DNA of 64,000 nt from Bacillota bacterium (GCA_030706015.1 JAUZPI010000010.1:1-64000); one strand, 5' to 3'. Counted from the first letter of the stretch, positions 52,496 through 61,739 are shown. Program-made: numbers and translations. The notes: a model not told the origin generated them from the letters alone.

Positions 52496-52608
52496 GTAGA
52501 CCGCGCAGAAAGGGTTTAATTGTAAACACCATTGTCATAACTTTAAAAAGTTTGACGTATAATGTTTGTGTACCCTAAGTGGCGAGACTGGATTGAGGAG
52601 GTGTTCTT
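52496..52608 (+). ncRNA. L21-leader-like structured 5' UTR
   Basis: The untranslated stretch folds. GGGT near 52513 pairs with ACCC near 52573, AAACA with TGTTT, CATT with AATG and AACTT/AAGTT around a TAAA loop. The downstream GTGGCGAGACTGG precedes the ribosome-binding site GAGGAGGTG. Firmicute rplU operons carry a known autoregulatory L21 leader at this place; the assignment here is by position and fold. Confidence 0.65.
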
Positions 52609-52609
52609 G

Positions 52610-52921
52610 ATGTTCGCAATATTAACAACTGGTGGAAAGCAATACAAAGTTCAAGAAGGAGACGTAATATTCGTTGAAAAACTTGCAGCTGAAGTTGATT
52701 CTACTGTAGAATTAAGTGATGTTCTTGCTGTTAGCAAGGAAGATGGTTTAGTTGTTGGAAAGCCTGTAGTTGAAGGAGCTAAGGTTGTAGCTAAAGTTTT
52801 AGCACAAGGAAAAGCAAAGAAGGTTATAGTATTCAAATACAAACCTAAGAAAGACTACAGAAGAAAACAAGGTCATAGACAACCATTTACAAAACTTCAA
52901 ATTGAAAAGATAGAAGCGTAA
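52610..52921 (+). CDS. rplU: 50S ribosomal protein L21
   Basis: A 103-residue protein of the usual length, with FAILTTGGKQYKVQEGDVI at the start and KYKPKKDYRRKQGHRQPFT, the L21 signature, near the end. The start ATG 52610 is set by GAGGAGGTG; the longer frame from 52562 would include the leader RNA. First gene of rplU-prp-rpmA. Confidence 0.98.
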   Translation: MFAILTTGGKQYKVQEGDVIFVEKLAAEVDSTVELSDVLAVSKEDGLVVGKPVVEGAKVVAKVLAQGKAKKVIVFKYKPKKDYRRKQGHRQPFTKLQIEKIEA

Positions 52922-52925
52922 TTCT

Positions 52926-53252
52926 ATGATAAAAGCTCTATTTAAATCAAATTCAGGCAGTTTAATATCATTTAAGATTGAAGGCCATGCTGGATATGAT
53001 GACTTAGGTCATGACATAGTATGCAGTGCAGTTTCAAGTCTTACATATGCTATAGCTAATGGCATTACTGAGGTGGTTGGAGTTCCAGCTAACTGTTATG
53101 TTAAAGATGGCTATGTAAATGTTGAACTTCAAGGACTATCGCAAAATGAGATAGAACAATGTCAAGTTCTAATGAAAACCATGTTGCTTGGATTAAGAAG
53201 TATGGAAATAAACTACGGTGATTATATAAGTATTGAAGAGAGGGAGGTGTAG
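52926..53252 (+). CDS. prp: Ribosomal-processing cysteine protease Prp
   Basis: A 108-residue protein (formerly YsxB) with the catalytic pair His21 (EGHAGYDDLGHD) and Cys33 (IVCSAVSSLTYA). Family knowledge: Prp cuts the N-terminal extension from L27 in Firmicutes and related groups. The substrate gene rpmA follows at once and carries the cleavage motif. It starts 4 bp after rplU, so it is translationally coupled. Confidence 0.96.
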   Translation: MIKALFKSNSGSLISFKIEGHAGYDDLGHDIVCSAVSSLTYAIANGITEVVGVPANCYVKDGYVNVELQGLSQNEIEQCQVLMKTMLLGLRSMEINYGDYISIEEREV

Positions 53253-53253
53253 T

Positions 53254-53550
53254 ATGATGTTAGCTATGAACCTTCAGTTATTTGCTCATAAAAAAGGAGT
53301 AGGTAGCTCAAGAAACGGAAGAGACAGTGAAGCTAAGAGACTTGGCGTAAAGTGTGCTGATGGACAATTTGTTTTAGCAGGAAACATAATAGTTAGACAA
53401 AGAGGAACAAAAATCCATCCAGGAAACAACGTAGGTAAGGGTGGAGATGACACTTTATTTGCTAAAGAAGACGGAGTTGTTAAGTTCGAAAGATTTGGTA
53501 AAGATAAGAAAAGAGCAAGTGTTTATCCTGTAGAAGTTGTAGCAGAATAA
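53254..53550 (+). CDS. rpmA: 50S ribosomal protein L27 (precursor with N-terminal extension)
   Basis: The 98-residue precursor starts MMLAMNLQLFAHKKGVGSSR. The LQLF-AHKKG junction is the Prp cleavage site, so mature L27 begins at AHKKG. The body contains GRDSEAKRLGVK, GNIIVRQRGTKIHPG and DDTLFAKEDG, the L27 signatures. GGGAGGTG precedes the ATGs at 53254 and 53257. A strong terminator follows. Confidence 0.98.
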   Translation: MMLAMNLQLFAHKKGVGSSRNGRDSEAKRLGVKCADGQFVLAGNIIVRQRGTKIHPGNNVGKGGDDTLFAKEDGVVKFERFGKDKKRASVYPVEVVAE

Positions 53551-53551
53551 T

Positions 53552-53581
53552 AAAAAGCACCCTTTAGGGGTGCTTTTTTAA
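53552..53581 (+). terminator. Terminator of the rplU operon
   Basis: AAAAGCACCC pairs with GGGTGCTTTT (53553-53577) around a short loop. Six T close it. Confidence 0.9.
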
Positions 53582-53750
53582 AACCTCTAAATCATAGATA
53601 TATATTCCAGTATTACTAAATAATCCAATTATATATATATTATTAAAGCCTGTAAATATAAAAAAGTAAAACTGTTAATAATATAACTAATGAGTTTGAA
53701 AATATCAAATTTATATTTGTTTAAATAAAAATATAAGGCAGGATGATAAA

Positions 53751-55025
53751 ATGTTTATAGATACAGCTAAAGTTTTTGTTAAGTCTGGAAATGGTGGAAA
53801 TGGTTCCATTTCATTTAGAAGAGAAAAATACGTGCCTCTTGGCGGCCCAGATGGTGGAGACGGAGGAAGAGGTGGAGATGTAATTTTAGTTGCAGATCCT
53901 AATATGACTACACTTTTAGACTTTAAATATAAAAAGAAATATTCAGCAGAACCAGGTCAAAATGGAGCAGGTTCAAAGTGTTATGGAAAAGATGGAGAAA
54001 CATTATACATAAAGGTTCCAATGGGGACGGTTATAAGGGATCTAGAGTCAAATAAGGTTATGGTGGATTTATCTCATGCTGGCGATGAATATGTGGTAGC
54101 AAGAGGCGGTAAAGGCGGTAAAGGTAATGCTAAGTTCTGTACTCCTACCAGGCAGGCTCCTCACTTTGCAGAGCCAGGAATGCCTGGAGAAGAAAGATGG
54201 ATTACTCTAGAACTTAAATTGCTGGCTGACGTAGGTTTGTTAGGTTTTCCAAACGTAGGAAAGTCTACCTTGCTTTCCACTGTTTCAAAGGCAAGACCTA
54301 AAATAGCTAATTATCATTTTACCACTTTAAAGCCTAATCTAGGTGTTGTAAGCATTCCAGGAATCCAAAGCTTTGTTATGGCAGATATACCTGGTATAAT
54401 CGAAGGTGCTTCTGAAGGTGTTGGTTTAGGGTTGCAATTTTTAAGGCATATAGAAAGAACCAGATTACTAATACACATAGTAGATATATCTGGAGTAGAA
54501 GGCAGAGATCCTCTTGAAGATTTTAAAAAAATAAATGAAGAATTAAAAAATTATAGCGTTAAGCTTTGGGATAGACCTCAAATTGTAGTAGCCAATAAGG
54601 CTGATATGCTTTATGATGAAGAAGTGTATGAAACATTTAAGACAGAAGTAAATAAAATGGGCTTTGACAAAGTGTTTAAAATATCTGCAGCAACTAATCA
54701 GGGTGTAGAAGAGCTTATAAAAGAAGCGGCAAGAATATTAAGCACAATTCCTGTTCAAGATTTAAAGATAGAAGAAGAAGATAGATTCGTTCCAGAAGAG
54801 AAAAGATTTACCTATACCATCAGACAAGAAGAAAATGTGTTTATTGTGGAAGGAAGCTTTGTGGATAGGTTATTAGCAAGTGTAAATATCCACGATCCAG
54901 ATTCACTAAGATATTTCCATAAGGTTTTAAGAAATAAAGGTATTATGAATGAACTTATGGAAATGGGAATACAGGATGGAGATATAGTAAGATTGAACGA
55001 CTTTGAATTTGAGTTCTTATTATAG
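53751..55025 (+). CDS. obgE: Obg-family GTPase (ObgE/CgtA)
   Basis: A 424-residue protein. The N-terminal Obg fold is glycine-rich (~1-158; GGDGGRGGDV, RGGKGGKGNAKF). The G domain (~159-330) has GFPNVGKST, the switch-I TTLKPN, DIPGIIEG (G3), NKAD (G4) and SAATNQG (G5). The C-terminal OCT domain (~345-424) is present. It acts in 50S assembly and the stringent response, and in Bacillus also in sporulation initiation. It stands behind its own 170-bp upstream region, after the rplU terminator. Confidence 0.97.
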   Translation: MFIDTAKVFVKSGNGGNGSISFRREKYVPLGGPDGGDGGRGGDVILVADPNMTTLLDFKYKKKYSAEPGQNGAGSKCYGKDGETLYIKVPMGTVIRDLESNKVMVDLSHAGDEYVVARGGKGGKGNAKFCTPTRQAPHFAEPGMPGEERWITLELKLLADVGLLGFPNVGKSTLLSTVSKARPKIANYHFTTLKPNLGVVSIPGIQSFVMADIPGIIEGASEGVGLGLQFLRHIERTRLLIHIVDISGVEGRDPLEDFKKINEELKNYSVKLWDRPQIVVANKADMLYDEEVYETFKTEVNKMGFDKVFKISAATNQGVEELIKEAARILSTIPVQDLKIEEEDRFVPEEKRFTYTIRQEENVFIVEGSFVDRLLASVNIHDPDSLRYFHKVLRNKGIMNELMEMGIQDGDIVRLNDFEFEFLL

Positions 55026-55038
55026 AGGGGAGAAAACT

Positions 55039-55332
55039 ATGTTAACAGGAAAACAAAGAAGTTATCTAAGAAATATGGCTAATACTATTCAACCTATATT
55101 TCAAGTTGGAAAAAATGGTATAGAAGAGGCCTTCTTAAAACAAATAGATGATGCTCTAGAAGCAAGAGAGATACTAAAGGTTACAGTTCTTGAAACTAGT
55201 GGCTTCACTGCAAGAGAAGCTTCTGACATGATATGTGAAGAATTGAGATGTGAAGGAATTCAAGCAATAGGAAGAAGATTTGTTATCTATAGAAAATCTA
55301 AGAACAATCCTAGAATACAAATTCCAGATTAA
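55039..55332 (+). CDS. yhbY: YhbY-family RNA-binding protein (CRM domain)
   Basis: A 97-residue CRM-domain protein. LTGKQRSYLRNMANTIQPI opens it, FQVGKNGIEEAF is the conserved GxxG-type RNA loop region and AIGRRFVIYRKSK is the last strand. It binds pre-50S particles. ATG 55039 with AGGGGAG before it is used; the longer frame overlaps obgE. Confidence 0.95.
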   Translation: MLTGKQRSYLRNMANTIQPIFQVGKNGIEEAFLKQIDDALEAREILKVTVLETSGFTAREASDMICEELRCEGIQAIGRRFVIYRKSKNNPRIQIPD

Positions 55333-55351
55333 TAGAATAGAAAAATAATTT

Positions 55352-55379
55352 AGTATGCAGCACTGCTGTATACTTTTTT
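55352..55379 (+). terminator. Terminator after yhbY
   Basis: AGTATGCAGC (55352-55361) pairs with GCTGTATACT (55365-55374), with one wobble. A run of T follows. Confidence 0.85.
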
Positions 55380-55507
55380 ATTAGTTTGAGATATTGGTTA
55401 AAATATAAAAAGACTTCATAACACGAATAAAATTACATAAATTTACAGATGCAATAATTAAATTGTGCTATAATAAAATGTATAGAAAAAGTAAAAGAGG
55501 GATAAAC

Positions 55508-56116
55508 ATGAGGAAAAAAGCTATTTTCGGAGGAACATTTGATCCAATTCATAATGGACATATGAATGTTGCTTACGAGGCTTTGTATAAGTTTAATTTA
55601 GATCAAGTTATATTCATGCCTACTGGTAATCCCCCTCATAAGGTAGATAAAATAATCACAGATGCTGGTATTAGATTTCAGATGGTGAAAGATGCAATTA
55701 AGCATGAGGGGAAATTTGCTGTAAGTGATTATGAGATTAAGAAAAATGGCTTAAGTTATACATACGAAACATTAGGTTATTTTAATAATTTAGAACCAGA
55801 TACTCAGTGGTATTTTGTTACTGGAGTTGACTGCTTGCTTGATATTGGTATATGGAGAAATGTTGAGGAGATATTGAGGTTGTCTAAATTTGTCGTATTC
55901 AATAGACCTGGCTATGAGATGAAGGATATTCTAGCGCAAAAAAAGAAAGTTGAAGATATGTATAAAACAGAGATACTCTTTTTAGATTTACCCTTATTGG
56001 ATATATCCTCTACAGATATAAGAAAAAGAGTAAGTGAAGATAAAAATGTTGCTTACTTAGTTCCCCATGAAGCCTATAAAAATATCACAAGGTTAAAACT
56101 TTATAAGGAGGGTTAA
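55508..56116 (+). CDS. nadD: Nicotinate-nucleotide adenylyltransferase
   Basis: A 202-residue nucleotidyltransferase. FGGTFDPIHNGHMNVAYEA contains the HxGH motif, and DISSTDIRKRV is the second signature, (S/T)SxxIR. It transfers AMP from ATP to nicotinate mononucleotide in NAD synthesis. ATG 55508 is chosen for the AGAGGGATAAAC site; the upstream-extended frame has no site. The yqeK start lies 4 bp after the stop. Confidence 0.96.
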   Translation: MRKKAIFGGTFDPIHNGHMNVAYEALYKFNLDQVIFMPTGNPPHKVDKIITDAGIRFQMVKDAIKHEGKFAVSDYEIKKNGLSYTYETLGYFNNLEPDTQWYFVTGVDCLLDIGIWRNVEEILRLSKFVVFNRPGYEMKDILAQKKKVEDMYKTEILFLDLPLLDISSTDIRKRVSEDKNVAYLVPHEAYKNITRLKLYKEG

Positions 56117-56120
56117 ATGA

Positions 56121-56687
56121 GTGTGGGATGAGAAACAGATGGAAGAATATTTGAAAAGAAATTTGAAGGAAAGCAGGTATTTACATAGTTTAAGTGTGAG
56201 AGATACCGCTGAATATCTTGCGCAAAAATATGACTCAGATATAAATAAGGCAAGAATTGCCGGACTTGTACACGATTGCGCCAAAAACATGTCTGATAAA
56301 GAACTTATAAGGATATGTAAAAAAGAAGGTTATAGTATTGATGAAATATGTGAAAGCAGTCCGCAATTGCTTCATGGCTATGTAGGATCTATAATTGCAC
56401 ATGATAAAATGGGCATTAATGATGAAGATATCCTGAATGCTATTGCATATCATACTACAGGAAGGAAACATATGTCCTTACTTGAAAAGATAATATATAT
56501 AGCGGATTACATTGAACCTTTTAGAATTTTTCCAGGAGTTCAGCTTTTAAGGGAGACAACGGAAAGAAATTTAGAAGAGGCATTATTATTATCTTTTGAT
56601 AATACTATAAAATTCGTTATTAGTAAGGGGGGGCTTATTCACAAGGATACTATAGAAGCTAGGAATTTTGTTATTAGCCAAAAATAA
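56121..56687 (+). CDS. yqeK: HD-domain diadenosine tetraphosphatase, YqeK family
   Basis: A 188-residue HD protein. HSLSVRDTAEYLA, GLVHDCAKN (HD), HGYVGSIIAHDKMGI and YHTTGRKHMSLLEKIIYIADYIEP are all present. Family knowledge: YqeK hydrolyses Ap4A symmetrically to two ADP. nadD-yqeK is the standard order. The GTG at 56121 has AAGGAGGG 8 nt upstream. Confidence 0.94.
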   Translation: MWDEKQMEEYLKRNLKESRYLHSLSVRDTAEYLAQKYDSDINKARIAGLVHDCAKNMSDKELIRICKKEGYSIDEICESSPQLLHGYVGSIIAHDKMGINDEDILNAIAYHTTGRKHMSLLEKIIYIADYIEPFRIFPGVQLLRETTERNLEEALLLSFDNTIKFVISKGGLIHKDTIEARNFVISQK

Positions 56688-56711
56688 GAAAAGAGGATAG
56701 TGGGTGATTTT

Positions 56712-57956
56712 ATGGGAGAAAATAATACAGGTTCATCAGGGAGAAAGAAAGTATTGAAAGCAACGGCAGTGATTATTTGCTCAATAATACTATGTATTAT
56801 TGTAGGTGCTGCTGCCTATTTCTATGTTTTTTTGTCTAGTATAAGTGGCAATTCAAGGGATATTAATGCATCAGCCGTGGCAGCTGGCAGTGGTCAATCA
56901 GTAAATATCTTGATAGCGGGTATGGATGCAGGTATTGCTGGTACATCGGATGGTGACAATACCAAAAAAGCAGATACAATTTTTTTAGTTAACTATGATA
57001 CTAAGAACAAGAAGGCAAATATTATTTCCATTCCAAAGGACACAATGATCAAGGATAAAGGGAAAAGACAAAAATTAAGTGCATCAGTTAGTTATGGTGG
57101 TGCAGATTACTTAACAAAAAATATAGAAAGTTTACTTGGTGTAAAGGTAAACTATTATGTTCAGGTTGATTATGAAGGTTTTATAAACATAGTAGATAGT
57201 TTTGGCGGTGTTGACATGAAAATCAATAATGATATGAATTATGATGACCCGAACCAAAATCTCAAAATACATTTTATTAAGGGAGAAACAGTCCATCTTG
57301 ATGGCAGTAAAGCTGAGGAATTTTTTAGATGGGAAAGGAATAATGATGGCACAGGACTTGCAGATGGTGATTTGGGAAGAATAAAAAATCAGCATGCTTT
57401 ATTATCTCAGGTTATTCAGAAGCTTGAACGAAAAAGTACTTTCTTTAAAGCCCCAAAGATATTATCAACATTCTCAAAGAATATTGAAACAAATATGACT
57501 CCAGCTGAAATAATTAAGTACGCTAAAGCGATGTATGGATTGAAAAGAGAAGATATATCTATTAGTACTTTAAAAGGTGCAGAAGTACATATAGAAGATG
57601 AGAACTATTTTATTGTTAATTCGAAACAAGACAGTATAGCTGCATTTAAAAATATGAAGGAAGTTACAGTTAATAAGGCAAATTTGAAACTTCAGGTATT
57701 GAATAGTACCGCTAAAAATGGCCTAGCTAAAACTTTTGCAGAAAATATCAGTAAAAAAGGTTATACATTATCAAATATAACTACTGGTAATGCTGCTAAA
57801 AAAGGACTCGACTCAAAAGTAACTATATATGCAGCTAAGGAAGAATATATACCTGCTATAAAGGATGATTTAGGTATAAATAATGTGGAGTTTGTTCCAC
57901 AAAAAAGCGGTAAATTTGATATAATAATAGTACTTGGAAATGATCAAGCTAAATAG
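56712..57956 (+). CDS. LytR-CpsA-Psr (LCP) family protein with LytR_C domain
   Basis: A 414-residue membrane protein: cytosolic basic N-terminus, one membrane helix (~15-38), LCP catalytic domain (~60-265) and C-terminal LytR_C domain (~315-400). The LCP domain has the arginine/aspartate motifs ADTIFLVNYD, IISIPKDTMI and RWERNNDGTGLADGDLGRIKNQ. Family knowledge: LCP enzymes transfer undecaprenyl-linked polymers (teichoic acid, polysaccharide) to peptidoglycan. GTG 56700 is an alternative start, but it is too close to the AGAGGA site. Confidence 0.9.
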   Translation: MGENNTGSSGRKKVLKATAVIICSIILCIIVGAAAYFYVFLSSISGNSRDINASAVAAGSGQSVNILIAGMDAGIAGTSDGDNTKKADTIFLVNYDTKNKKANIISIPKDTMIKDKGKRQKLSASVSYGGADYLTKNIESLLGVKVNYYVQVDYEGFINIVDSFGGVDMKINNDMNYDDPNQNLKIHFIKGETVHLDGSKAEEFFRWERNNDGTGLADGDLGRIKNQHALLSQVIQKLERKSTFFKAPKILSTFSKNIETNMTPAEIIKYAKAMYGLKREDISISTLKGAEVHIEDENYFIVNSKQDSIAAFKNMKEVTVNKANLKLQVLNSTAKNGLAKTFAENISKKGYTLSNITTGNAAKKGLDSKVTIYAAKEEYIPAIKDDLGINNVEFVPQKSGKFDIIIVLGNDQAK

Positions 57957-57976
57957 ATGATTTTGGAGGGATACAA

Positions 57977-58357
57977 TTGAAAAAAGTGATAATAAACACT
58001 GAGAAAGCTCCTGCAGCTATAGGACCATATTCACAGGCTGTAATAGCGGGAAACTTACTTTTTACATCAGGACAAATTCCATTAGATCCTGCAACTGGTG
58101 AGTTAATATCAAATGATATTAAATTAGCAACTGAGAGAGTATTGGAGAATATAAAGGCTATTTTGGAAAAGGCAGGTACATCTTTTGATAAAGTAGTAAA
58201 AACTACAGTGTTTGTAAGTGATATGAATAATTTTGCACAGGTAAATGAAGTATATTCAAGATACTTTACTGAAAATCAACCTGCAAGATCTTGTGTTGAA
58301 GCAAAGCTTCCAAAAGGAGCTTTAGTTGAAATTGAAGTATCAGCTATTGTGGATTAA
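57977..58357 (+). CDS. ridA: RidA family enamine/imine deaminase
   Basis: A 126-residue protein. APAAIGPYSQAVIAGNLLFTSGQ and ARSCVEAKLPKGALVEIEV are the RidA/YjgF signatures; the conserved Arg in ARSCVEA binds the substrate carboxylate. It deaminates 2-aminoacrylate formed by PLP enzymes. The start is TTG 57977 with GGAGGG 6 nt before it. It is followed after 3 bp by the pseudouridine synthase gene. Confidence 0.95.
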   Translation: MKKVIINTEKAPAAIGPYSQAVIAGNLLFTSGQIPLDPATGELISNDIKLATERVLENIKAILEKAGTSFDKVVKTTVFVSDMNNFAQVNEVYSRYFTENQPARSCVEAKLPKGALVEIEVSAIVD

Positions 58358-58360
58358 TGA

Positions 58361-59275
58361 ATGAAGAATGAACTAATTTTTGACATAGAAAAAGAATTAG
58401 ATGGTACCAAGATAAGGGAATACCTTAGAAAAAAGGAGTTTTCCACCAGATTTATAAGATCCGCTGCAGGAGATAAAAGAATAAGGGTTAACGGTAAAAT
58501 TGCAAAGTTATCATATGTTTTAAGAGAAGCTGACAAACTACAAATTCAAGTAAGCAAAGTTGAAGATCAAAATATTGAACCAGAGAAAATAGATATTGAA
58601 GTAGTATACGAAGATGAAGATGTAATAGTTATAAATAAACCTCCTGGAATAGTAGTCCATCCCACTAAGAGCTACCCAAGTGGAACTTTGGCTAATGGTA
58701 TTCTTTATTATTTTAGAGAAAAGGGAGAAAATTGCATTGTTCGCTTAGTTAGTAGATTAGATATGGATACTTCAGGACTCATATTAGTAGCTAAAAATCA
58801 GTTTTCGCATATGTCTCTGGCTAGAGATATGCAAAGTGAAACCTTTAAAAAAGGTTATCTTGCCATTACTCATAACAATTCAGAAAATCATGGCTTTAAA
58901 GAGTCATCAGGTACAATAGATTTGCCTATTTATAGGCCTGGTGATGGAGAGATAATAAGAGTAATTGATGATAGAGGACAGAGAAGTATAACCCATTATG
59001 AAGTCCTAGAGACTTATGAAGAGGGTCAGTTATTAAAATTAATGCTAGAAACAGGAAGAACTCATCAAATCAGAGTGCATCTTAGTTACCTAGGTCATCC
59101 AATTTATGGTGACGCATTATATGGAAAAGAAGAGCAGCAATATATAAAAAGGCAGGCGCTTCACGCATATATGCTCCACTTTCCTCATCCTAGAACTAGG
59201 GAAGTAGTTAAGCTGGAAACAGATCTACCTCAAGATATGAAGGTTTTGATTACTAATTTAAAGGATATAAAATAG
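58361..59275 (+). CDS. RluA/RluD-family pseudouridine synthase
   Basis: A 304-residue protein. An N-terminal S4-like domain (~10-65) is followed by the catalytic domain, whose RLVSRLDMDTSGLILVAKN contains the catalytic Asp. RTHQIRVHLSYLGHPIYGD is the family signature. It isomerises uridine in rRNA or tRNA. Which site cannot be told: the family includes RluD- and YlyB/YjbO-like members. It starts 3 bp after ridA. Confidence 0.93.
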   Translation: MKNELIFDIEKELDGTKIREYLRKKEFSTRFIRSAAGDKRIRVNGKIAKLSYVLREADKLQIQVSKVEDQNIEPEKIDIEVVYEDEDVIVINKPPGIVVHPTKSYPSGTLANGILYYFREKGENCIVRLVSRLDMDTSGLILVAKNQFSHMSLARDMQSETFKKGYLAITHNNSENHGFKESSGTIDLPIYRPGDGEIIRVIDDRGQRSITHYEVLETYEEGQLLKLMLETGRTHQIRVHLSYLGHPIYGDALYGKEEQQYIKRQALHAYMLHFPHPRTREVVKLETDLPQDMKVLITNLKDIK

Positions 59276-59276
59276 A

Positions 59277-59306
59277 AAAGCATACTGCCTCGCGCAGTAT
59301 GCTTTA
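59277..59306 (+). terminator. Terminator between convergent genes
   Basis: AAAGCATACTGC (59277-59288) pairs with GCAGTATGCTTT (59294-59305). It overlaps the stop codon of the converging dacF gene. Confidence 0.8.
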
Positions 59307-60593
59307 ACTATTTCTCCTCTGAAAATTATATATTCTCTTTCGTTTGTTTTTTCTTCTTTTTGCTACAAGCCATATTCGTACAGCTAACAGAATAATTACA
59401 CCTAATAGAATTAATATTGGTAAATTAAATTTATTAGTCGTAGGGTTATTAAGGTTAACTGATTTTATTGCAGATTCATTGCTGATGCCTGCAGCAAGCT
59501 TTAGAACGCCAATTTTTTTGCCATTCATTGTTACATTGGTATCTAAAAGTATGTCACCTTTGCTAAAGGTCTTTTTAGTTATATCCTGTTGATTCACATT
59601 ATATTGAGGTGAATCTTTTGAGTTCTTCTCAGTTACATAAAAGAAATTATCGGAAGCCACTAAAGGAATAGTTGTATTTCCTACCTTGTATTCAGAAACT
59701 TTATCACCTTTTTTAAATAAGGTTTTCAATTCATAGTGAGAAAATCCATAATCGAACAGAGCTCTGGCATCATTAAATCCATTATCTTTACTATGCACAA
59801 GAGCTACTACTAATCTTTGGCCATTTCTTACCGCAGTAGCAACATAAGAATGCATAGATTGTACAGTATAACCAGTCTTACCGCCATCGCAGCCTTCATA
59901 GTAATAGGATTTGAAATTTTTATTTGCCAATTTATTTTCATTCCACAGACTTCTGTCTAATTGTGATTTTTTTGCATCAGATTTATTAGTGGGCTCAATA
60001 TTATATGTAGCAGTTGTAGCTATTTGGGTATATTCAGGATGCTTTGCAAGTTCTCTCATAATTAAAGCCAAATCTCGTGCACTGGTTTTATGATCCTTGT
60101 CATATAAACCATTTGGGTTTTGAAAATGAGTATCTGTGCATCCAAGCTCAGCTGCTCTCTTATTCATTAATTCAGCAAATTTCTCAGTGGAACCACTAAT
60201 ATGAACAGCAAGTGCAACTGCCGCATCGTTAGCTGAACGTAATAATAAAGCATATAGTAAATCTTTTACCTTAATCTGTTCCTCGTTATCTAAAACAATG
60301 CTGTTTCCATCCAGTAAAGCTAAGTTCTTAGAAGTAAAATCCTTTGGAGTTGTAACGACATCATCAAGTTTGCAATTTTCAAAAGTTAACAATGCTGTCA
60401 TTGTCTTTGTAGTTGATGCTGGTGGATAAGCGTCATCCATGTTTTTAGAATAAAGTATTTCACCAGTTGCAGCATCCATTAATACTGCACTATCTGCAAC
60501 AACATTTATTTTATCTTCTGCTGCATCTACTTTCAGCGGAATGTTTACTATCATTAGTATAAATATTAGTAAAATAGAAAAAAGTTTTTTCAT
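59304..60593 (-). CDS. dacF: D-alanyl-D-alanine carboxypeptidase (class C PBP, DacF-like)
   Basis: The 429-residue precursor has a signal peptide (MKKLFSILLIF, cleaved after DAA near residue 25). The serine-peptidase S11 domain has S60-TTK in YPPASTTKTM, S120-AN in LRSANDAA and KTG 239-241. A C-terminal domain and membrane anchor (~395-415) with a basic tail complete it. Family knowledge: removes the terminal D-Ala of peptidoglycan pentapeptides. ATG 60593 is used because AAGGGGG precedes it by 5 nt; the frame extending to 60617 is rejected. Confidence 0.94.
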   Translation of the reverse strand: MKKLFSILLIFILMIVNIPLKVDAAEDKINVVADSAVLMDAATGEILYSKNMDDAYPPASTTKTMTALLTFENCKLDDVVTTPKDFTSKNLALLDGNSIVLDNEEQIKVKDLLYALLLRSANDAAVALAVHISGSTEKFAELMNKRAAELGCTDTHFQNPNGLYDKDHKTSARDLALIMRELAKHPEYTQIATTATYNIEPTNKSDAKKSQLDRSLWNENKLANKNFKSYYYEGCDGGKTGYTVQSMHSYVATAVRNGQRLVVALVHSKDNGFNDARALFDYGFSHYELKTLFKKGDKVSEYKVGNTTIPLVASDNFFYVTEKNSKDSPQYNVNQQDITKKTFSKGDILLDTNVTMNGKKIGVLKLAAGISNESAIKSVNLNNPTTNKFNLPILILLGVIILLAVRIWLVAKRRKNKRKRIYNFQRRNS

Positions 60594-60893
60594 GTTTACC
60601 CCCTTAATATTTTTCATGTAATCAACTTTTGTTAATTATAAGCAGGTGTTTATACAGTATAATGTGGCAGCAAATTAGAGGCGTTATGCTGCTTAAAATT
60701 TTAAATCACATTATTTAAATGCCAAACTAAATATTAGGTGGGATATTAATCCCACCTAACTAAAGTTCTACATTACGTCTCTAGTATATCAGAAAAGATT
60801 ATAAATGGCAAAATAAATAGTGTGTAACCTTTATAATTTTGGTCAATAATTATGATATTTAATCAAGATATTAAAATTGAGGGGTTATAAGCA

Positions 60894-61535
60894 ATGGAAA
60901 TTAGAAAAAAGATTATTGGATCACTATTATTAATTCTTGCGTTTGGAATATGTCTTATAATTGGATATAATTTTTCAAAGGTAAATAGTGATAATAAAGG
61001 TAGCGATATATTCGTTGAGGATAAAAAGATTGCTGCAACTCAAGATAATACTACTAAAGAAACAGCTGGAGCTTCGGAGGATACTTATAAAAAGATACAT
61101 GTATATGTAAGGGGGGCGGTAAAAAAACAAAGTCCGTATTCTATAGAAATCAGTGCTGGAAGTTTATATGAGGATGCAATTAAGCAGGCAGGCGGTCCCA
61201 GTGATGAGGCTGATCTAGATTCACCACTATATACACCACAAAAAAAATTAAAGGATGAGGATATAGTTTATGTGCCTCGAAAGGGGGAAAATATATCAGG
61301 TAACAATAGTGTATCAAGTATAAGTCAATCTAATCCAAGTAGTAAGTTAAATATTAATTCAGCTACTGAAGAGGAGATTGTTGCAAAAAAGATTTCAAGA
61401 ATAGGTAAAGCTACAGCTGCCAAGATTGTAAAGTACAGAAATGAACATGGAAATATAAAGGATATTGAGGATTTAAAGAAGGCTATTGGTCCCAAAACAG
61501 CAGAAAATATGGCTGATTATATTAGCTTTAACTAA
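60894..61535 (+). CDS. comEA: ComEA-like helix-hairpin-helix DNA-binding protein
   Basis: A 213-residue protein with an N-terminal membrane helix (~7-26), an SLBB domain (~65-125: HVYVRGAVKKQSPYSIE) and two helix-hairpin-helix motifs at the end (NINSATEEEIVAKKISRIGKATA). Family knowledge: ComEA binds incoming DNA at the cell surface during transformation. comEC/comEB do not follow, so it is a solitary copy and its role in uptake is unproven. ATG after GAGGGGTTATAAGCA. Confidence 0.87.
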   Translation: MEIRKKIIGSLLLILAFGICLIIGYNFSKVNSDNKGSDIFVEDKKIAATQDNTTKETAGASEDTYKKIHVYVRGAVKKQSPYSIEISAGSLYEDAIKQAGGPSDEADLDSPLYTPQKKLKDEDIVYVPRKGENISGNNSVSSISQSNPSSKLNINSATEEEIVAKKISRIGKATAAKIVKYRNEHGNIKDIEDLKKAIGPKTAENMADYISFN

Positions 61536-61614
61536 TTAGGCTATTTTCGCTAATTTTAATTGATTTTTGATACATTTATATAGTATGATGATGTTAGTAC
61601 ATAAGATGTATATT

Positions 61615-61633
61615 TTATGCACTAAGTGCATAA
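61615..61633. promoter_or_regulatory. 19-bp perfect palindrome upstream of argG
   Basis: TTATGCACTAAGTGCATAA, 9-bp arms around one base, about 195 bp upstream of argG. No T-tract follows, so it is a protein site rather than a terminator. Identity not determined. Confidence 0.35.
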
Positions 61634-61739
61634 TTATATATTCCTATAGTTTTGCGTCAATTTAATAGACTTTATATTGCTAAGGACTAGCCTATAATAT
61701 ATAAGTTTTTAAATATTTATTATAAATTTACATAAGATA

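Noticed and set aside
52562..52609. Longer L21 reading frame
   Set aside because: It covers part of the leader RNA and the ribosome-binding site. The 103-residue form has the family length.
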